A stretch of DNA of 64,000 nt, from positions 2,480,001 to 2,544,000 of the forward strand of contig NZ_AP029612.1 of NCBI RefSeq assembly GCF_040362915.1. Reading direction: 5' to 3'. Under the pieces are notes generated by a model that searched no databases, was not told where the DNA came from, and worked only from the letters and a program-made list of their open reading frames with translations. Origin of the DNA: Sediminibacterium sp. KACHI17. Its GTDB lineage: Bacteria; Bacteroidota; Bacteroidia; Chitinophagales; Chitinophagaceae. A program made the translations under genes and the position numbers. Below are positions 50,883 through 60,002 of the stretch, piece by piece (the stretch's first letter is position 1; every line of letters begins with the position of its first letter).

Positions 50883-52430
50883 TTATGACTTACTCTTTAA
50901 GTATTTCTCCCTGATCACATTTTGTACATCCTTATTTTCGATCTTACTCTCCAACCATGAAATAACATCTAAGTACATGAATGCCCGACTCTCCATTTTA
51001 TTTTTAGATAGTTTCCGCAGCTTTGATAATAATTTTTCAAAGTGTGGTTTTAATTGTCTGGGAGTTAATCGAAATGATTGTTTTAGAAAAGCAAATATTT
51101 CTAATTCTACAACACTTAGGTTATTCATCTTCGACATGAAGCGGTATACTGATTTCAATAAATACTCCAGCAGATCAAAATTGCCCAACTCATAATGAGC
51201 GATCAGGTGTAATAACCTCGCATAACATTGGAGATCGGTTCTAAGATCCACTTTCCAGTTGATGATCTTATTCAAGTAATCAATGCTTTTCTCATGATCA
51301 CCTGATCCGAAATAGAGGGATGCAAATTTGTAATAAAAGACAAGGATACGATGACGATCCAGATAGATCTCAAAATGTTTTAGCTTCTCTTCAATCTCAG
51401 GAACCAGTGCCAATCCTTTGGTAAAAGTTCCTTCCATAAAATGTTTATTCAGCTTGGCAGTATAGAGGTAGATAAAAGTCTGAATAAGATTGTTTTGACT
51501 GTGCTGTATATGATCACTTTTGGCAAATACTTCAAACTGCTCCAGTGTTTCCTCAAATTTCTGATAATTCCGAAGATCAAAATGCGCACTTAATAAATTA
51601 TGCATCCCTTTGATGTAATGCATGGTCTCTACCTCCATCATCTTTGGCTCTTTATGAAAGAGGTCAACCCATTTCTGGCAGTATCGATAATAGAGCAGAA
51701 AATCCTGGATGATGAAACCATACCAGCAAAAGCACTGGTATCGGTATAGTTTTTCGTAGAAGCCGGATGTCTTAGATGATTCTTCAATGATATTTTGACT
51801 CATTAAAGCATCCAATTGTTCACGGTCATGATTATTTCTGGCATGTCCGTGCTGAATGTACCAGCTATATAACTGAAGTGATAGATCTGATAAGGCGCCG
51901 ATGAGTCTAAGTCGTTCATTGATTTCAACAGATTCGTGACTTAGTTTTTCTGCACGGTCCTGCATACTTCTTGTAATATGTAAGGCTTCGATCTTTTTTT
52001 CTAAAAAAACAACCTGAAGAATATAAGTGACTTGATTATTGTTTTTAGCCAGTTCTTTGATCTTATCTAATATTTTTAAACTCTGTAAATACAGACCTTT
52101 ATTGTATAACAGTCTGGCGAAATCAAGCTGCTCATGTAACTGAAGGTCTATATTTTCCTGCTGCTTTAATGAACGCAAACTGCTAAGTACCTCATGATAT
52201 AAGCGAGCTTTCAGATTGGACAGTTGTTGTTTGCGAATGCTTTTATGCTTTTTTAGTAATAATTCCTCATCATACTGCTTCATTTTATCAATTGCATCAA
52301 AGAGTTGTACCACTTTAAGATCACCCGACTCTCCGGCAGTAGATTTCATGTATAGCTTAAAATGCCTTTTTTCAGAGGCTGTGAGCGACTGAATCAGTTG
52401 AAAAAGGGTATCTGTACTACGGTTAGGCAT
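50883..52430 (-). CDS. Unknown 515-residue helical-repeat protein
   Basis: The protein lacks a signal peptide and membrane segments and is almost wholly helical, in the style of TPR-like repeats: LFQLIQSLTASEKRHFKLYM at the start, LLYNKGLYLQSLKILDKIKE, and LARLLHLIAHYELGNFDLLE-like helices later. It has high Lys, Leu and Tyr content. I recognise no named domain. Similar proteins of this length appear as hypothetical in Chitinophagaceae. It is divergent from leuA and its neighbour the amidohydrolase lies 107 bp away, so it is probably transcribed alone. Confidence 0.75.
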   Translation of the reverse strand: MPNRSTDTLFQLIQSLTASEKRHFKLYMKSTAGESGDLKVVQLFDAIDKMKQYDEELLLKKHKSIRKQQLSNLKARLYHEVLSSLRSLKQQENIDLQLHEQLDFARLLYNKGLYLQSLKILDKIKELAKNNNQVTYILQVVFLEKKIEALHITRSMQDRAEKLSHESVEINERLRLIGALSDLSLQLYSWYIQHGHARNNHDREQLDALMSQNIIEESSKTSGFYEKLYRYQCFCWYGFIIQDFLLYYRYCQKWVDLFHKEPKMMEVETMHYIKGMHNLLSAHFDLRNYQKFEETLEQFEVFAKSDHIQHSQNNLIQTFIYLYTAKLNKHFMEGTFTKGLALVPEIEEKLKHFEIYLDRHRILVFYYKFASLYFGSGDHEKSIDYLNKIINWKVDLRTDLQCYARLLHLIAHYELGNFDLLEYLLKSVYRFMSKMNNLSVVELEIFAFLKQSFRLTPRQLKPHFEKLLSKLRKLSKNKMESRAFMYLDVISWLESKIENKDVQNVIREKYLKSKS

Positions 52431-52543
52431 GGTAATTCGAAATGATTATGATCCTTTACTGATAAGGGTTTCAGCAAATACAACTCATTTCATACGGCGT
52501 AAAATAACAGCAAATTTGATCTTAAGCCGCTGATCAGAGCATC

Positions 52544-52598
52544 TATATTCGATGATGAGCAGGCTGTGGATTTGTTAATACAGGCAATCGTTAACAAA
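52544..52598 (+). promoter_or_regulatory. Possible leuA control region with TTTGTTAA dyad
   Basis: TATATTCG at 52544-52551 is identical to the -7 box proposed for the ilv leader. No good -33 element was found at 19-21 bp. Downstream, TTTGTTAA (52571-52578) and TTAACAAA (52591-52598) form a perfect 8-bp dyad 12 bp apart, 48 bp before leuA. It may be an operator or a 5'-UTR hairpin. No leader peptide rich in Leu is evident. Confidence 0.4.
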
Positions 52599-52645
52599 TA
52601 TAAACAGCTTGCTTTTTTATCCTACATAAAATTAATAAACCATTC

Positions 52646-53812
52646 ATGGGTCAGCAGGTACACATATTTGATACCACTTTGCGCGATGGAGAGCAGGTGC
52701 CGGGTTGTAAACTGAATACAAAAGAAAAATTGGAACTGGCACTTCAGTTGGAGGCGTTGGGGGTTGATATTATTGAAGCGGGTTTCCCAATCTCATCACC
52801 CGGTGATTTCGAATCAGTAGAGCAGATCTCAAAAGCCATCAAGAATGCTACGGTATGTGGGTTAAGCCGCGCTGTTCAAAAAGATATCGAAACAGCTGCT
52901 CAGGCATTGAAGTATGCTAAAAGACCTAGAATACATACCGGTATTGGAACATCCGACTATCATATCCGCTCAAAATTCAATGCTACACAGGAAGAGATCT
53001 TACAGAGAGCGGTACAGGCAGTAAAATGGGCCAGGAATTTTACAGATGATGTTGAGTTCTATGCTGAAGATGCAGGTAGAACTGATAATGCGTATCTCGC
53101 CCGGGTGATCGAAGCTGTGATCAAGGTAGGCGCAACAGTGGTAAACATTCCTGATACAACCGGTTACTGTTTGCCACATCAATATGGCGAGAAGATCGCT
53201 TATCTCAAGCATCATGTCTCCAATATTGATCAGGCCATTATTTCATGTCATTGTCATAATGATCTCGGATTAGCCACCGCCAATGCTATTGCAGGTGTGA
53301 TCAATGGCGCCCGACAAATTGAATGTACCATCAATGGTTTAGGTGAAAGAGCGGGTAATACCTCATTGGAAGAAGTAGTAATGATCTTACAGCAACATAA
53401 GGACCTTGGTTTTTATACGCAGGTACAAACACAACAATTGAATCCAATCAGTAGAGAAGTCGCAGAAGTAATGCGAATGCCTGTACAGCCCAATAAAGCC
53501 ATCGTAGGAGCCAATGCATTCTCTCATTCATCCGGAATACACCAGGATGGATTTCTGAAAGATGCTCAAACATATGAGATCATCAATCCGGAAGAAGTTG
53601 GAGCTGAAGGAAGTAAGATCGTTTTAACGGCCAGAAGTGGTAGAAGTGCATTGGCATATCGATTTCAAAAGATCGGATACCAATATAATCGTAATGATAT
53701 TGATATTCTGTATCAAGAATTTCTAAAAATAGCAGATAAGAAAAAAGAAGTAGAGGAATCAGACTTACACATATTGGCACAGGCTTATCAAACAGAACCT
53801 GTTACGGCATAA
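52646..53812 (+). CDS. leuA: 2-isopropylmalate synthase, short form
   Basis: This is the first enzyme of leucine synthesis, condensing 2-oxoisovalerate with acetyl-CoA. The 388 residues have the catalytic motifs [14 protein letters not shown], the [14 protein letters not shown] metal site, and [15 protein letters not shown]. Usual LeuA proteins have about 510 residues with a C-terminal leucine-binding regulatory domain. This one ends near [17 protein letters not shown] residues without it, a form seen in other Bacteroidetes. Feedback inhibition by leucine is therefore unlikely at this enzyme. leuC follows after 48 bp. Confidence 0.93.
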   Translation: MGQQVHIFDTTLRDGEQVPGCKLNTKEKLELALQLEALGVDIIEAGFPISSPGDFESVEQISKAIKNATVCGLSRAVQKDIETAAQALKYAKRPRIHTGIGTSDYHIRSKFNATQEEILQRAVQAVKWARNFTDDVEFYAEDAGRTDNAYLARVIEAVIKVGATVVNIPDTTGYCLPHQYGEKIAYLKHHVSNIDQAIISCHCHNDLGLATANAIAGVINGARQIECTINGLGERAGNTSLEEVVMILQQHKDLGFYTQVQTQQLNPISREVAEVMRMPVQPNKAIVGANAFSHSSGIHQDGFLKDAQTYEIINPEEVGAEGSKIVLTARSGRSALAYRFQKIGYQYNRNDIDILYQEFLKIADKKKEVEESDLHILAQAYQTEPVTA

Positions 53813-53860
53813 TGATAATTGATCGATATAATTTAAACGAATTGCAGATAACGTCACACA

Positions 53861-55261
53861 ATGGCAAAAACATTATTTGAGAAGATATGGGACAAGCATG
53901 TCGTTAAACAGATCGAAGATGGTCCTTCGGTTTTGTATATCGATAAACATTTTATTCATGAGGTCACCAGTCCGCAGGCATTTAAAGGATTGGAGAAAAG
54001 AGGGTTATCTGTTTTCAGACCTCAGCAGGTAGTAGCAACGGCAGATCATAATGTGCCTACGGTCAATCAGCATTTACCCATTAAAGATGAGCTTTCCAGG
54101 ATACAAGTACAGCAACTCATAGAAAATTGTAAGAAACATCAGATCGAATTGTATGGACTTGGACATCCATTTCAGGGTATTGTTCATGTTATTGGCCCTG
54201 AATTGGGAATTACACAACCGGGTATGACGATTGTTTGCGGCGATAGTCATACCTCTACGCACGGTGCATTTGGTACGATCGCATTTGGGATAGGAACCAG
54301 TGAAGTGGAAATGGTATTTGCATCACAATGTCTGATGCAAAATAAGCCGAAATTAATGCGTATCAATATTGACGGTGTATTGAATAAAGGCGTAGTAGCA
54401 AAAGATATCATCTTATATATCATTGCTCAAATATCTGCAAGTGGAGCAACGGGTTATTTTGTTGAGTATGCAGGTTCAGCTATTCGCTCTTTATCTATGG
54501 AGGCAAGAATGACCATTTGTAATATGAGTATCGAAATGGGCGCGCGAGGAGGAATGATAGCTCCGGATGAAATTACTTTTCAATATATAAAAGGCCGACA
54601 GTTTGCTCCATCAGGAGAAGTATGGAATCAAAAACTACAAGAGTGGTCAGGATTGTATAGTGATGAAGATGCAGTATTTGATAAAGAGATCAATATAGAT
54701 GCAACAGCTATTCAACCGATGATCACGTATGGAACCAATCCCGGTTTGGGTATCGCAATCAACGGATTGATACCAGTTGCAGAAAGTATACCGGATGAAG
54801 GTGAACGTAATACGATCGAAAAAGCTTTGCAGTATATGGGATTGGAAAGTGGTAAACCATTGTTAGGATTACCTGTGCAGCATATATTCATTGGTAGTTG
54901 TACAAACTCTCGAATTGAAGATCTACGACAAGTGGCACTGCTTGTAAAAGGTAGAAAGAAGAACCAGCATGTTCAGGTAATGATCGTTCCGGGATCACAG
55001 CAAGTATCAAAACAAGTACAAGCAGAAGGATTAGATAAAATATTTTATGAGGCAGGATTTGAGATCCGACAAGCTGGATGCAGCGCTTGTCTGGGTATGA
55101 ATGAAGATAAGATCCCTGCAGGAGAGTATTGTATCAGCACCAGTAACAGAAATTTTGAAGGAAGACAGGGTGCTGGAGCAAGAACATTATTGGCGAGCCC
55201 GCTTACAGCAGCAGCAGCAGCGATTACAGGTGTTGTTACAGATGTGAGAGAACTGATGTAG
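53861..55261 (+). CDS. leuC: 3-isopropylmalate dehydratase large subunit
   Basis: The 466-residue subunit carries the [4Fe-4S] cluster used to isomerise 2- to 3-isopropylmalate. The aconitase-type motifs are [42 protein letters not shown] (first cysteine) and [15 protein letters not shown] (second and third cysteines). The length matches the family. The small subunit leuD follows after a 51-bp gap that contains a lone palindrome arm. Confidence 0.95.
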   Translation: MAKTLFEKIWDKHVVKQIEDGPSVLYIDKHFIHEVTSPQAFKGLEKRGLSVFRPQQVVATADHNVPTVNQHLPIKDELSRIQVQQLIENCKKHQIELYGLGHPFQGIVHVIGPELGITQPGMTIVCGDSHTSTHGAFGTIAFGIGTSEVEMVFASQCLMQNKPKLMRINIDGVLNKGVVAKDIILYIIAQISASGATGYFVEYAGSAIRSLSMEARMTICNMSIEMGARGGMIAPDEITFQYIKGRQFAPSGEVWNQKLQEWSGLYSDEDAVFDKEINIDATAIQPMITYGTNPGLGIAINGLIPVAESIPDEGERNTIEKALQYMGLESGKPLLGLPVQHIFIGSCTNSRIEDLRQVALLVKGRKKNQHVQVMIVPGSQQVSKQVQAEGLDKIFYEAGFEIRQAGCSACLGMNEDKIPAGEYCISTSNRNFEGRQGAGARTLLASPLTAAAAAITGVVTDVRELM

Positions 55262-55269
55262 CGTTCAAC

Positions 55270-55286
55270 GCTATGAACTATTAGCT
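55270..55286. repeat. Lone arm of the CTATGAACTAT palindrome class
   Basis: GCTATGAACTATTAGCT matches the right arm words of the element at 22262-22300 (GCTATGAACTATAAGC) but has no partner arm. It lies between leuC and leuD, inside the presumed operon, and is followed by ACTTGTAACAAGATACAAG, which has its own short word repeats. Confidence 0.5.
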
Positions 55287-55312
55287 ACTTGTAACAAGAT
55301 ACAAGATTAAAC

Positions 55313-55897
55313 ATGGATAGAATAACCAACATACAAAGCAGATTTGTTCCGATGCCTATTGAGAATATCGATACGGATCAGATCATTCCTGCTCGCTTCT
55401 TAAAAGCGACAACAAGAGAAGGCTTTGGTAAAAATCTTTTTAGAGATTGGCGATACAATAATGACGATGAGTTACAACCTAAAAGTGATTTTGTACTGAA
55501 TCATAAAATATACAGTGGTGAGATACTGGTAGCGGGAAAAAATTTTGGTTGTGGATCTTCGAGAGAACATGCAGCATGGGCCATCAAAGATTATGGATTC
55601 AAAGTAGTGATATCCAGTTTTTTTGCGGATATTTTTAAAAATAATGCACTGAATAATGGATTGCTGCCTATTACTGTGAGTGATAGTTTTCTTCAGCAGT
55701 TATTCCAGCTGTCATCCGCTGATACGCTCACCGTGAGTTTAGAATCACAGACTGTTCGTATTGACAAGTCAGGTCAAAAAGAAAATTTTGAAATTAATAG
55801 TTATAAGAAAACCTGTTTACTGAATGGGTATGATGATATTGATTATCTCATCAATATGCGTGACATAATTGAAAAATTTGAACAACAAGTAGTTTAG
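55313..55897 (+). CDS. leuD: 3-isopropylmalate dehydratase small subunit
   Basis: The 194-residue subunit completes the dehydratase with leuC. Motifs are [20 protein letters not shown] at the start, [20 protein letters not shown] with the substrate-binding serine, and [13 protein letters not shown]. The length is standard. It is followed by leuB after 11 bp with a strong Shine-Dalgarno-like GAGGAGGAG upstream of the leuB ATG. Confidence 0.95.
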   Translation: MDRITNIQSRFVPMPIENIDTDQIIPARFLKATTREGFGKNLFRDWRYNNDDELQPKSDFVLNHKIYSGEILVAGKNFGCGSSREHAAWAIKDYGFKVVISSFFADIFKNNALNNGLLPITVSDSFLQQLFQLSSADTLTVSLESQTVRIDKSGQKENFEINSYKKTCLLNGYDDIDYLINMRDIIEKFEQQVV

Positions 55898-55908
55898 AGG
55901 AGGAGTAT

Positions 55909-57021
55909 ATGAATAAAGTAATCGCTGTTTTACCGGGAGATGGTATTGGCCCTGAAGTAACCAATCAAAGTATTAAAGTGCTGGATGCAGTTGCTGCGAG
56001 ATTTGGGCACTCATTTGATTATCGTTTTGCCGTAGTGGGCGCAATAGCGATTGATCAAACAGGAAATCCATTGCCGGATTCAACCGTTGATATTTGTTTG
56101 AATAGTGATGCCGTTTTATTCGGGGCGATCGGAGATCCTAAGTATGATAATGATCCTTCCGCAACTGTAAGACCAGAACAAGGTCTGTTGAAATTGCGGA
56201 AAGTATTGGAACTCTATACCAATATTCGTCCGATCGACACCTATAAAGCCCTGCATCATCTATCTCCCGTGAAAGCAAAACAATTGGAGAATGTTGATTT
56301 TGTCATCTTCCGAGAATTGACTGGTGGAATTTATTTTGGTAAAAAAGAAAAAACTGATGACGGAAATGCGGCTACCGATGAGTGTACCTACTCGAAGTAT
56401 GAGATCGAAAGAATCACTCACCTGGCTTTTCAATATGCACAAAAAAGGAAAAACAAATTAACGCTGATTGATAAAGCCAATGTATTGGAAACTTCTAGAC
56501 TTTGGAGAACGGTTGTACGGGAAATTGCAACCAACTATTCAAATGTGGCTGTAGACTATATGTATGTTGATAATGCAGCCATGCAAATCATTTTGAATCC
56601 GGCGCAGTTTGATGTTGTTCTGACTGAAAATATGTTTGGCGATATCATTAGTGATGAAGCCAGTGTATTAGCAGGATCACTTGGTTTGTTGCCATCAGCC
56701 TCAGTAGGGAACAAAGCGGCATTATTTGAACCCATACACGGATCTTACCCACAAGCAGCCGGAAAAGATATTGCTAATCCGATAGGCTCAATACTTTCTG
56801 TAGCAATGATGCTGGATCATTTTGAGCTAACAGAAGAAGCATATGCAGTACGAAATGCCGCAGAATGGACTTTAGTAAACGGTTTTGTATCAAAAGATAT
56901 AGATGCCGTGAATAATTATGCGACAAGTACTATTGGAGATTTGATTGCTGATCATATTGAGCGAAACAAAGAGTCAACAGTAAGCTCTAATGCAAGTTTA
57001 AATAAGTCTACCATTATCTGA
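55909..57021 (+). CDS. leuB: 3-isopropylmalate dehydrogenase
   Basis: The enzyme oxidises and decarboxylates 3-isopropylmalate with NAD. The 370 residues have VLPGDGIGPEVTNQSI at the start, RPEQGLLKLRKVLELYTNIR, FRELTGGIYFGKKE, the metal-binding LTENMFGDIISDEASVLAGS and PIHGSYPQAAGKDIANPIGS. The 5' end has GAGGAGGAG, 8 bp before ATG, an unusually good ribosome-binding site for this group. A stem-loop at 57073 probably ends the leu operon, before the ilv leader. Confidence 0.96.
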   Translation: MNKVIAVLPGDGIGPEVTNQSIKVLDAVAARFGHSFDYRFAVVGAIAIDQTGNPLPDSTVDICLNSDAVLFGAIGDPKYDNDPSATVRPEQGLLKLRKVLELYTNIRPIDTYKALHHLSPVKAKQLENVDFVIFRELTGGIYFGKKEKTDDGNAATDECTYSKYEIERITHLAFQYAQKRKNKLTLIDKANVLETSRLWRTVVREIATNYSNVAVDYMYVDNAAMQIILNPAQFDVVLTENMFGDIISDEASVLAGSLGLLPSASVGNKAALFEPIHGSYPQAAGKDIANPIGSILSVAMMLDHFELTEEAYAVRNAAEWTLVNGFVSKDIDAVNNYATSTIGDLIADHIERNKESTVSSNASLNKSTII

Positions 57022-57072
57022 TAACATCTCAGCTAGTGGTTAAAATAATAGTGTTTGCTACCATCATGTAAG

Positions 57073-57093
57073 TGCGATACAACAGGTATCGCA
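57073..57093 (+). terminator. Hairpin ending the leu operon
   Basis: TGCGATAC (57073-57080) and GTATCGCA (57086-57093) form a perfect 8-bp stem with an AACAG loop, followed by TTTGTTGTTT. The T-run is interrupted, so termination may be partial. Confidence 0.65.
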
Positions 57094-57159
57094 TTTGTTG
57101 TTTATAAGCAGCAGATAACAAACGGTTGTTCGTAAGAAGAAAAAATAATAGAAGAGTTC

Positions 57160-57190
57160 TTTGTTTTTATCAGAGGTGGGAGTATATTCG
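57160..57190 (+). promoter_or_regulatory. Putative promoter of the ilv operon: TTTG-N19-TATATTCG
   Basis: TTTG at 57160-57163 and TATATTCG at 57183-57190 (one mismatch to TAnnTTTG) are separated by 19 bp. The transcript would start about 57197, only some 11 bases before the leader-peptide ATG at 57208. Confidence 0.6.
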
Positions 57191-57207
57191 TTGAATAGAA
57201 TCTCCTT

Positions 57208-57309
57208 ATGTTTTGTAACAGCATCAATATTGTCAACACCATCAGCACAATTATTATTGTGGTTGTCATTATTATCCCTGTACCAAACGGAGGAGGAGTT
57301 TTACTATAA
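57208..57309 (+). CDS. ilvL: ilv operon leader peptide (attenuation)
   Basis: The ATG at 57208 opens a 33-codon frame ending in TAA. Its middle reads TISTIIIVVVIIIPVP, with nine consecutive Ile/Val codons at 57250-57276; in all there are nine Ile and six Val, then NGGGVLL. This closely resembles the enterobacterial ilv leader with VVVIIIPP. The GGAGGAGG part of the GGG codons (57289-57296) can pair with 57335-57342, seven of eight positions, blocking the terminator at 57331-57355. Stalling at Ile or Val codons would leave that segment free and let transcription continue into ilvE. Finishing the peptide would cover it and allow termination. The gene symbol is by analogy. Confidence 0.85.
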   Translation: MFCNSINIVNTISTIIIVVVIIIPVPNGGGVLL

Positions 57310-57330
57310 TATCAATCAACTGAATTATAC

Positions 57331-57360
57331 AGCCCCGCCTCCAAAAGGCGGGGCTTTTTT
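57331..57360 (+). terminator. Attenuator terminator before ilvE
   Basis: AGCCCCGCCT (57331-57340) and AGGCGGGGCT (57346-57355) form a perfect 10-bp GC-rich stem with a CCAAA loop, and the T-run covers 57355-57360. It stands 20 bp before the ilvE ATG and 21 bp after the leader peptide stop, the classical place for an attenuator. The rest of the 57022-57379 gap holds the leu hairpin, the promoter and the leader peptide. Confidence 0.92.
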
Positions 57361-57379
57361 ATTTACGCAAAACAAACAT

Positions 57380-58273
57380 ATGTATTACGGATCATCAACA
57401 GTCATTTACTTTAAAGACAACTTTGTAAAAGCTACAGAGGCGGGTATTGATTTATATAGTCAGTCGCTCCATTATGGATATGCTGTATTTGAAGGTATTC
57501 GCTCTTATCAGACCGATAGTGGAACTGTTATATTCAAAGCAAAAGAGCATTATGAAAGGCTTTGCTATTCCGCACAAGTAATGGGCATTCCTTTTTCGTT
57601 TTCTGTGGAGGACTTGATAGATCTCACATATGAGCTGCTCAAGCGCAATCAATTTACAGATGCATATATAAGACCGATCGTTCTTTGTTCCCCTAATATG
57701 TCTTTATCAAAAGGAAAGGAAAGTTATCTCGCAATCACAGCATGGGAATGGACAAATGGCTATTTGAGTAATCAAATGCGTGTCATGACTTCATCGTATC
57801 GAAGACCCAATCCGAGTGGATTTAAGATCAATGCCAAAGTATCAGGTCATTATGTAAACTCAATATTGGCTTGTCAGGAAGCAAAAGATAACGGATTTGA
57901 TGAAGCATTACTGTTAGACATTCACGGGCATGTAGCAGAGGGGCCTGGTGCAAATGTTTTTATCGAAAAAGAAGGAGTGCTCTATACTCCTGCTGTTGGA
58001 AATATCCTACCCGGTATCACAAGAGCTACTTTATTGGAATTATGTGATGAGTTGAATATTTCAGTAGTAGAAAAAAATATCCGACCGGAAGAAATACATG
58101 ACGCTGATAGTGCTTTCTATTGCGGAACGGCTGCTGAAGTCGTTGCACTTGAATCACTGGATAATATTCCTTTCAGGAAGCAGTGGAGCGAATCTTTGGG
58201 TTTTATTCTTCAACAAGCGTATAAGGCAAAAGTTTTACAAAAAGAATTTAGAAAGGAAATGGCAGAGGCTTAA
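57380..58273 (+). CDS. ilvE: Branched-chain amino acid aminotransferase
   Basis: The PLP enzyme makes Leu, Ile and Val from their 2-oxo acids with glutamate. The 297 residues have [23 protein letters not shown], the region [20 protein letters not shown] with the PLP lysine, and [21 protein letters not shown]. The start of the frame lies far upstream at 57161, but that part covers the leader and terminator. ATG 57380 ([16 protein letters not shown]) is the real start. ilvD follows after 29 bp in the same transcript. Confidence 0.95.
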   Translation: MYYGSSTVIYFKDNFVKATEAGIDLYSQSLHYGYAVFEGIRSYQTDSGTVIFKAKEHYERLCYSAQVMGIPFSFSVEDLIDLTYELLKRNQFTDAYIRPIVLCSPNMSLSKGKESYLAITAWEWTNGYLSNQMRVMTSSYRRPNPSGFKINAKVSGHYVNSILACQEAKDNGFDEALLLDIHGHVAEGPGANVFIEKEGVLYTPAVGNILPGITRATLLELCDELNISVVEKNIRPEEIHDADSAFYCGTAAEVVALESLDNIPFRKQWSESLGFILQQAYKAKVLQKEFRKEMAEA

Positions 58274-58302
58274 GTCATGGCAACTGTTTACAAATAAGCA
58301 TT

Positions 58303-59985
58303 ATGAATGAGCTGAATAAATACTCGAAAACCATTACACAGGATGTTACACAACCTGCAGCCCAGGCAATGTTCTATGGCATAGGCCTTACTGAAGATGA
58401 TTTAAAAAAAGCACAGATAGGAATTGCAAGCATGGGGTATGATGGTAATACCTGTAACATGCATCTGAATGATTTAGCAAAACTGGTAAAGCAGGGCGTG
58501 TGGGATAATGATCTGGTAGGACTCATCTTTAATACCATCGGCGTAAGTGATGGCATGAGTAATGGAACAGATGGTATGCGGTATTCCTTGGTAAGCCGTG
58601 ATGTCATTGCAGATTCAATTGAAGCAGTTTGCGGAGCACAGTATTATGATGGATTGATCGCTTTACCAGGATGTGATAAAAATATGCCAGGTTCATTGAT
58701 CGCAATGGGTAGATTGAATCGCCCGGCGATCATGGTATATGGTGGAACCATTGCTCCGGGACATTATAATGGACAAGATCTGAATATCGTATCCGCATTT
58801 GAAGCATTAGGGCAAAAGATAGCAGGAGAACTTTCAGAAGCAGATTTCAAGGGAATTATTCAACATGCTTGTCCGGGTGCAGGTGCTTGCGGAGGCATGT
58901 ATACTGCGAACACTATGGCATCAGCTATTGAGGCCTTGGGTATGAGTTTACCCTATTCTTCCTCTAACCCTGCGTTGAGTGAGGAAAAAAAGCAAGAGTG
59001 TATCGCAGCAGGAAAAGCCATCAGATTATTACTTGAAAAAGATATCAAACCGAGTGATATCATGACACGTAAAGCATTTGAAAATGCAATGACTGTGATC
59101 ATGGTACTTGGGGGTAGTACCAACGCGGTTTTACATCTGATCGCTATGGCTAAATCAGTCAATGTTTCATTGACACAGGATGATTTTCAAAAGATCAGCG
59201 ATCGCATTCCTGTACTTGCTGATTTTAAGCCGAGTGGAAAATACCTGATGCAAGATTTACACCAATATGGTGGACTGCCTGCAGTGATGAAATATCTCTT
59301 ATCAAAAGGGTTACTTCATGGTGATTGTTTGACTGTTACAGGGAAAACAGTAGCAGAAAATCTTTCTACCGTTCCTGATTTGGATTTCGAAGCGCAAAAG
59401 ATCATTTATCCGCTAGAACATCCTGTAAAAGCTACGGGTCATTTGCAAATACTATATGGAAATCTTGCAGAGAAAGGCAGTGTGGCAAAAATATCAGGTA
59501 AAGAAGGGGAGCTGTTTACAGGTCCTGCAAGAGTATTTGATGGTGAGCATGCATTGATAGCAGGTATCAATAGCGGAAAGATCAGAAAAGGAGATGTTGT
59601 GGTGATTCGGTATGTAGGACCCAAGGGTGGACCAGGTATGCCTGAAATGTTGAAACCTACCTCAGCTATTATTGGAGCGGGTTTAGGTAAATCAGTTGCA
59701 TTGATCACAGATGGAAGATTTAGCGGAGGTACACATGGATTTGTAGTGGGACATATTACTCCCGAAGCTTATGATGGCGGATTGATCGCTTTTGTGAAAG
59801 ACGATGATATCATAGAACTGAATGTCACAACAAGATCTATCAATTTAAAAGTCTCAGCAGAAGAGATACAACAGCGAAAGCAACAATGGAGACAACCTTC
59901 ATTGAATGTCACAAAGGGCTTACTATTCAAATATGCACGAACAGTAAAAGATGCATCAGAAGGATGTGTGACCGACGAAATTTAA
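58303..59985 (+). CDS. ilvD: Dihydroxy-acid dehydratase
   Basis: The 560-residue Fe-S enzyme dehydrates dihydroxy-isovalerate and dihydroxy-methylvalerate. Cysteine motifs are [11 protein letters not shown] near residue 48, [19 protein letters not shown] and [20 protein letters not shown], the three-cysteine cluster pattern. C-terminal [20 protein letters not shown] is the substrate site. The length is standard. It is followed by ilvB after 17 bp. Confidence 0.96.
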   Translation: MNELNKYSKTITQDVTQPAAQAMFYGIGLTEDDLKKAQIGIASMGYDGNTCNMHLNDLAKLVKQGVWDNDLVGLIFNTIGVSDGMSNGTDGMRYSLVSRDVIADSIEAVCGAQYYDGLIALPGCDKNMPGSLIAMGRLNRPAIMVYGGTIAPGHYNGQDLNIVSAFEALGQKIAGELSEADFKGIIQHACPGAGACGGMYTANTMASAIEALGMSLPYSSSNPALSEEKKQECIAAGKAIRLLLEKDIKPSDIMTRKAFENAMTVIMVLGGSTNAVLHLIAMAKSVNVSLTQDDFQKISDRIPVLADFKPSGKYLMQDLHQYGGLPAVMKYLLSKGLLHGDCLTVTGKTVAENLSTVPDLDFEAQKIIYPLEHPVKATGHLQILYGNLAEKGSVAKISGKEGELFTGPARVFDGEHALIAGINSGKIRKGDVVVIRYVGPKGGPGMPEMLKPTSAIIGAGLGKSVALITDGRFSGGTHGFVVGHITPEAYDGGLIAFVKDDDIIELNVTTRSINLKVSAEEIQQRKQQWRQPSLNVTKGLLFKYARTVKDASEGCVTDEI

Positions 59986-60002
59986 TTATTCATGAATAAG
60001 CT

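Noticed and set aside
52442..52462. A leader peptide for leuA (MIMILY)
   Set aside because: It is only six codons, lacks leucine runs, and no terminator hairpin with a T-run follows before leuA.
57161..57379. N-terminal extension of ilvE by 73 residues
   Set aside because: The extension overlaps the leader peptide and translates through the terminator stem. The family N-terminus begins at 57380.
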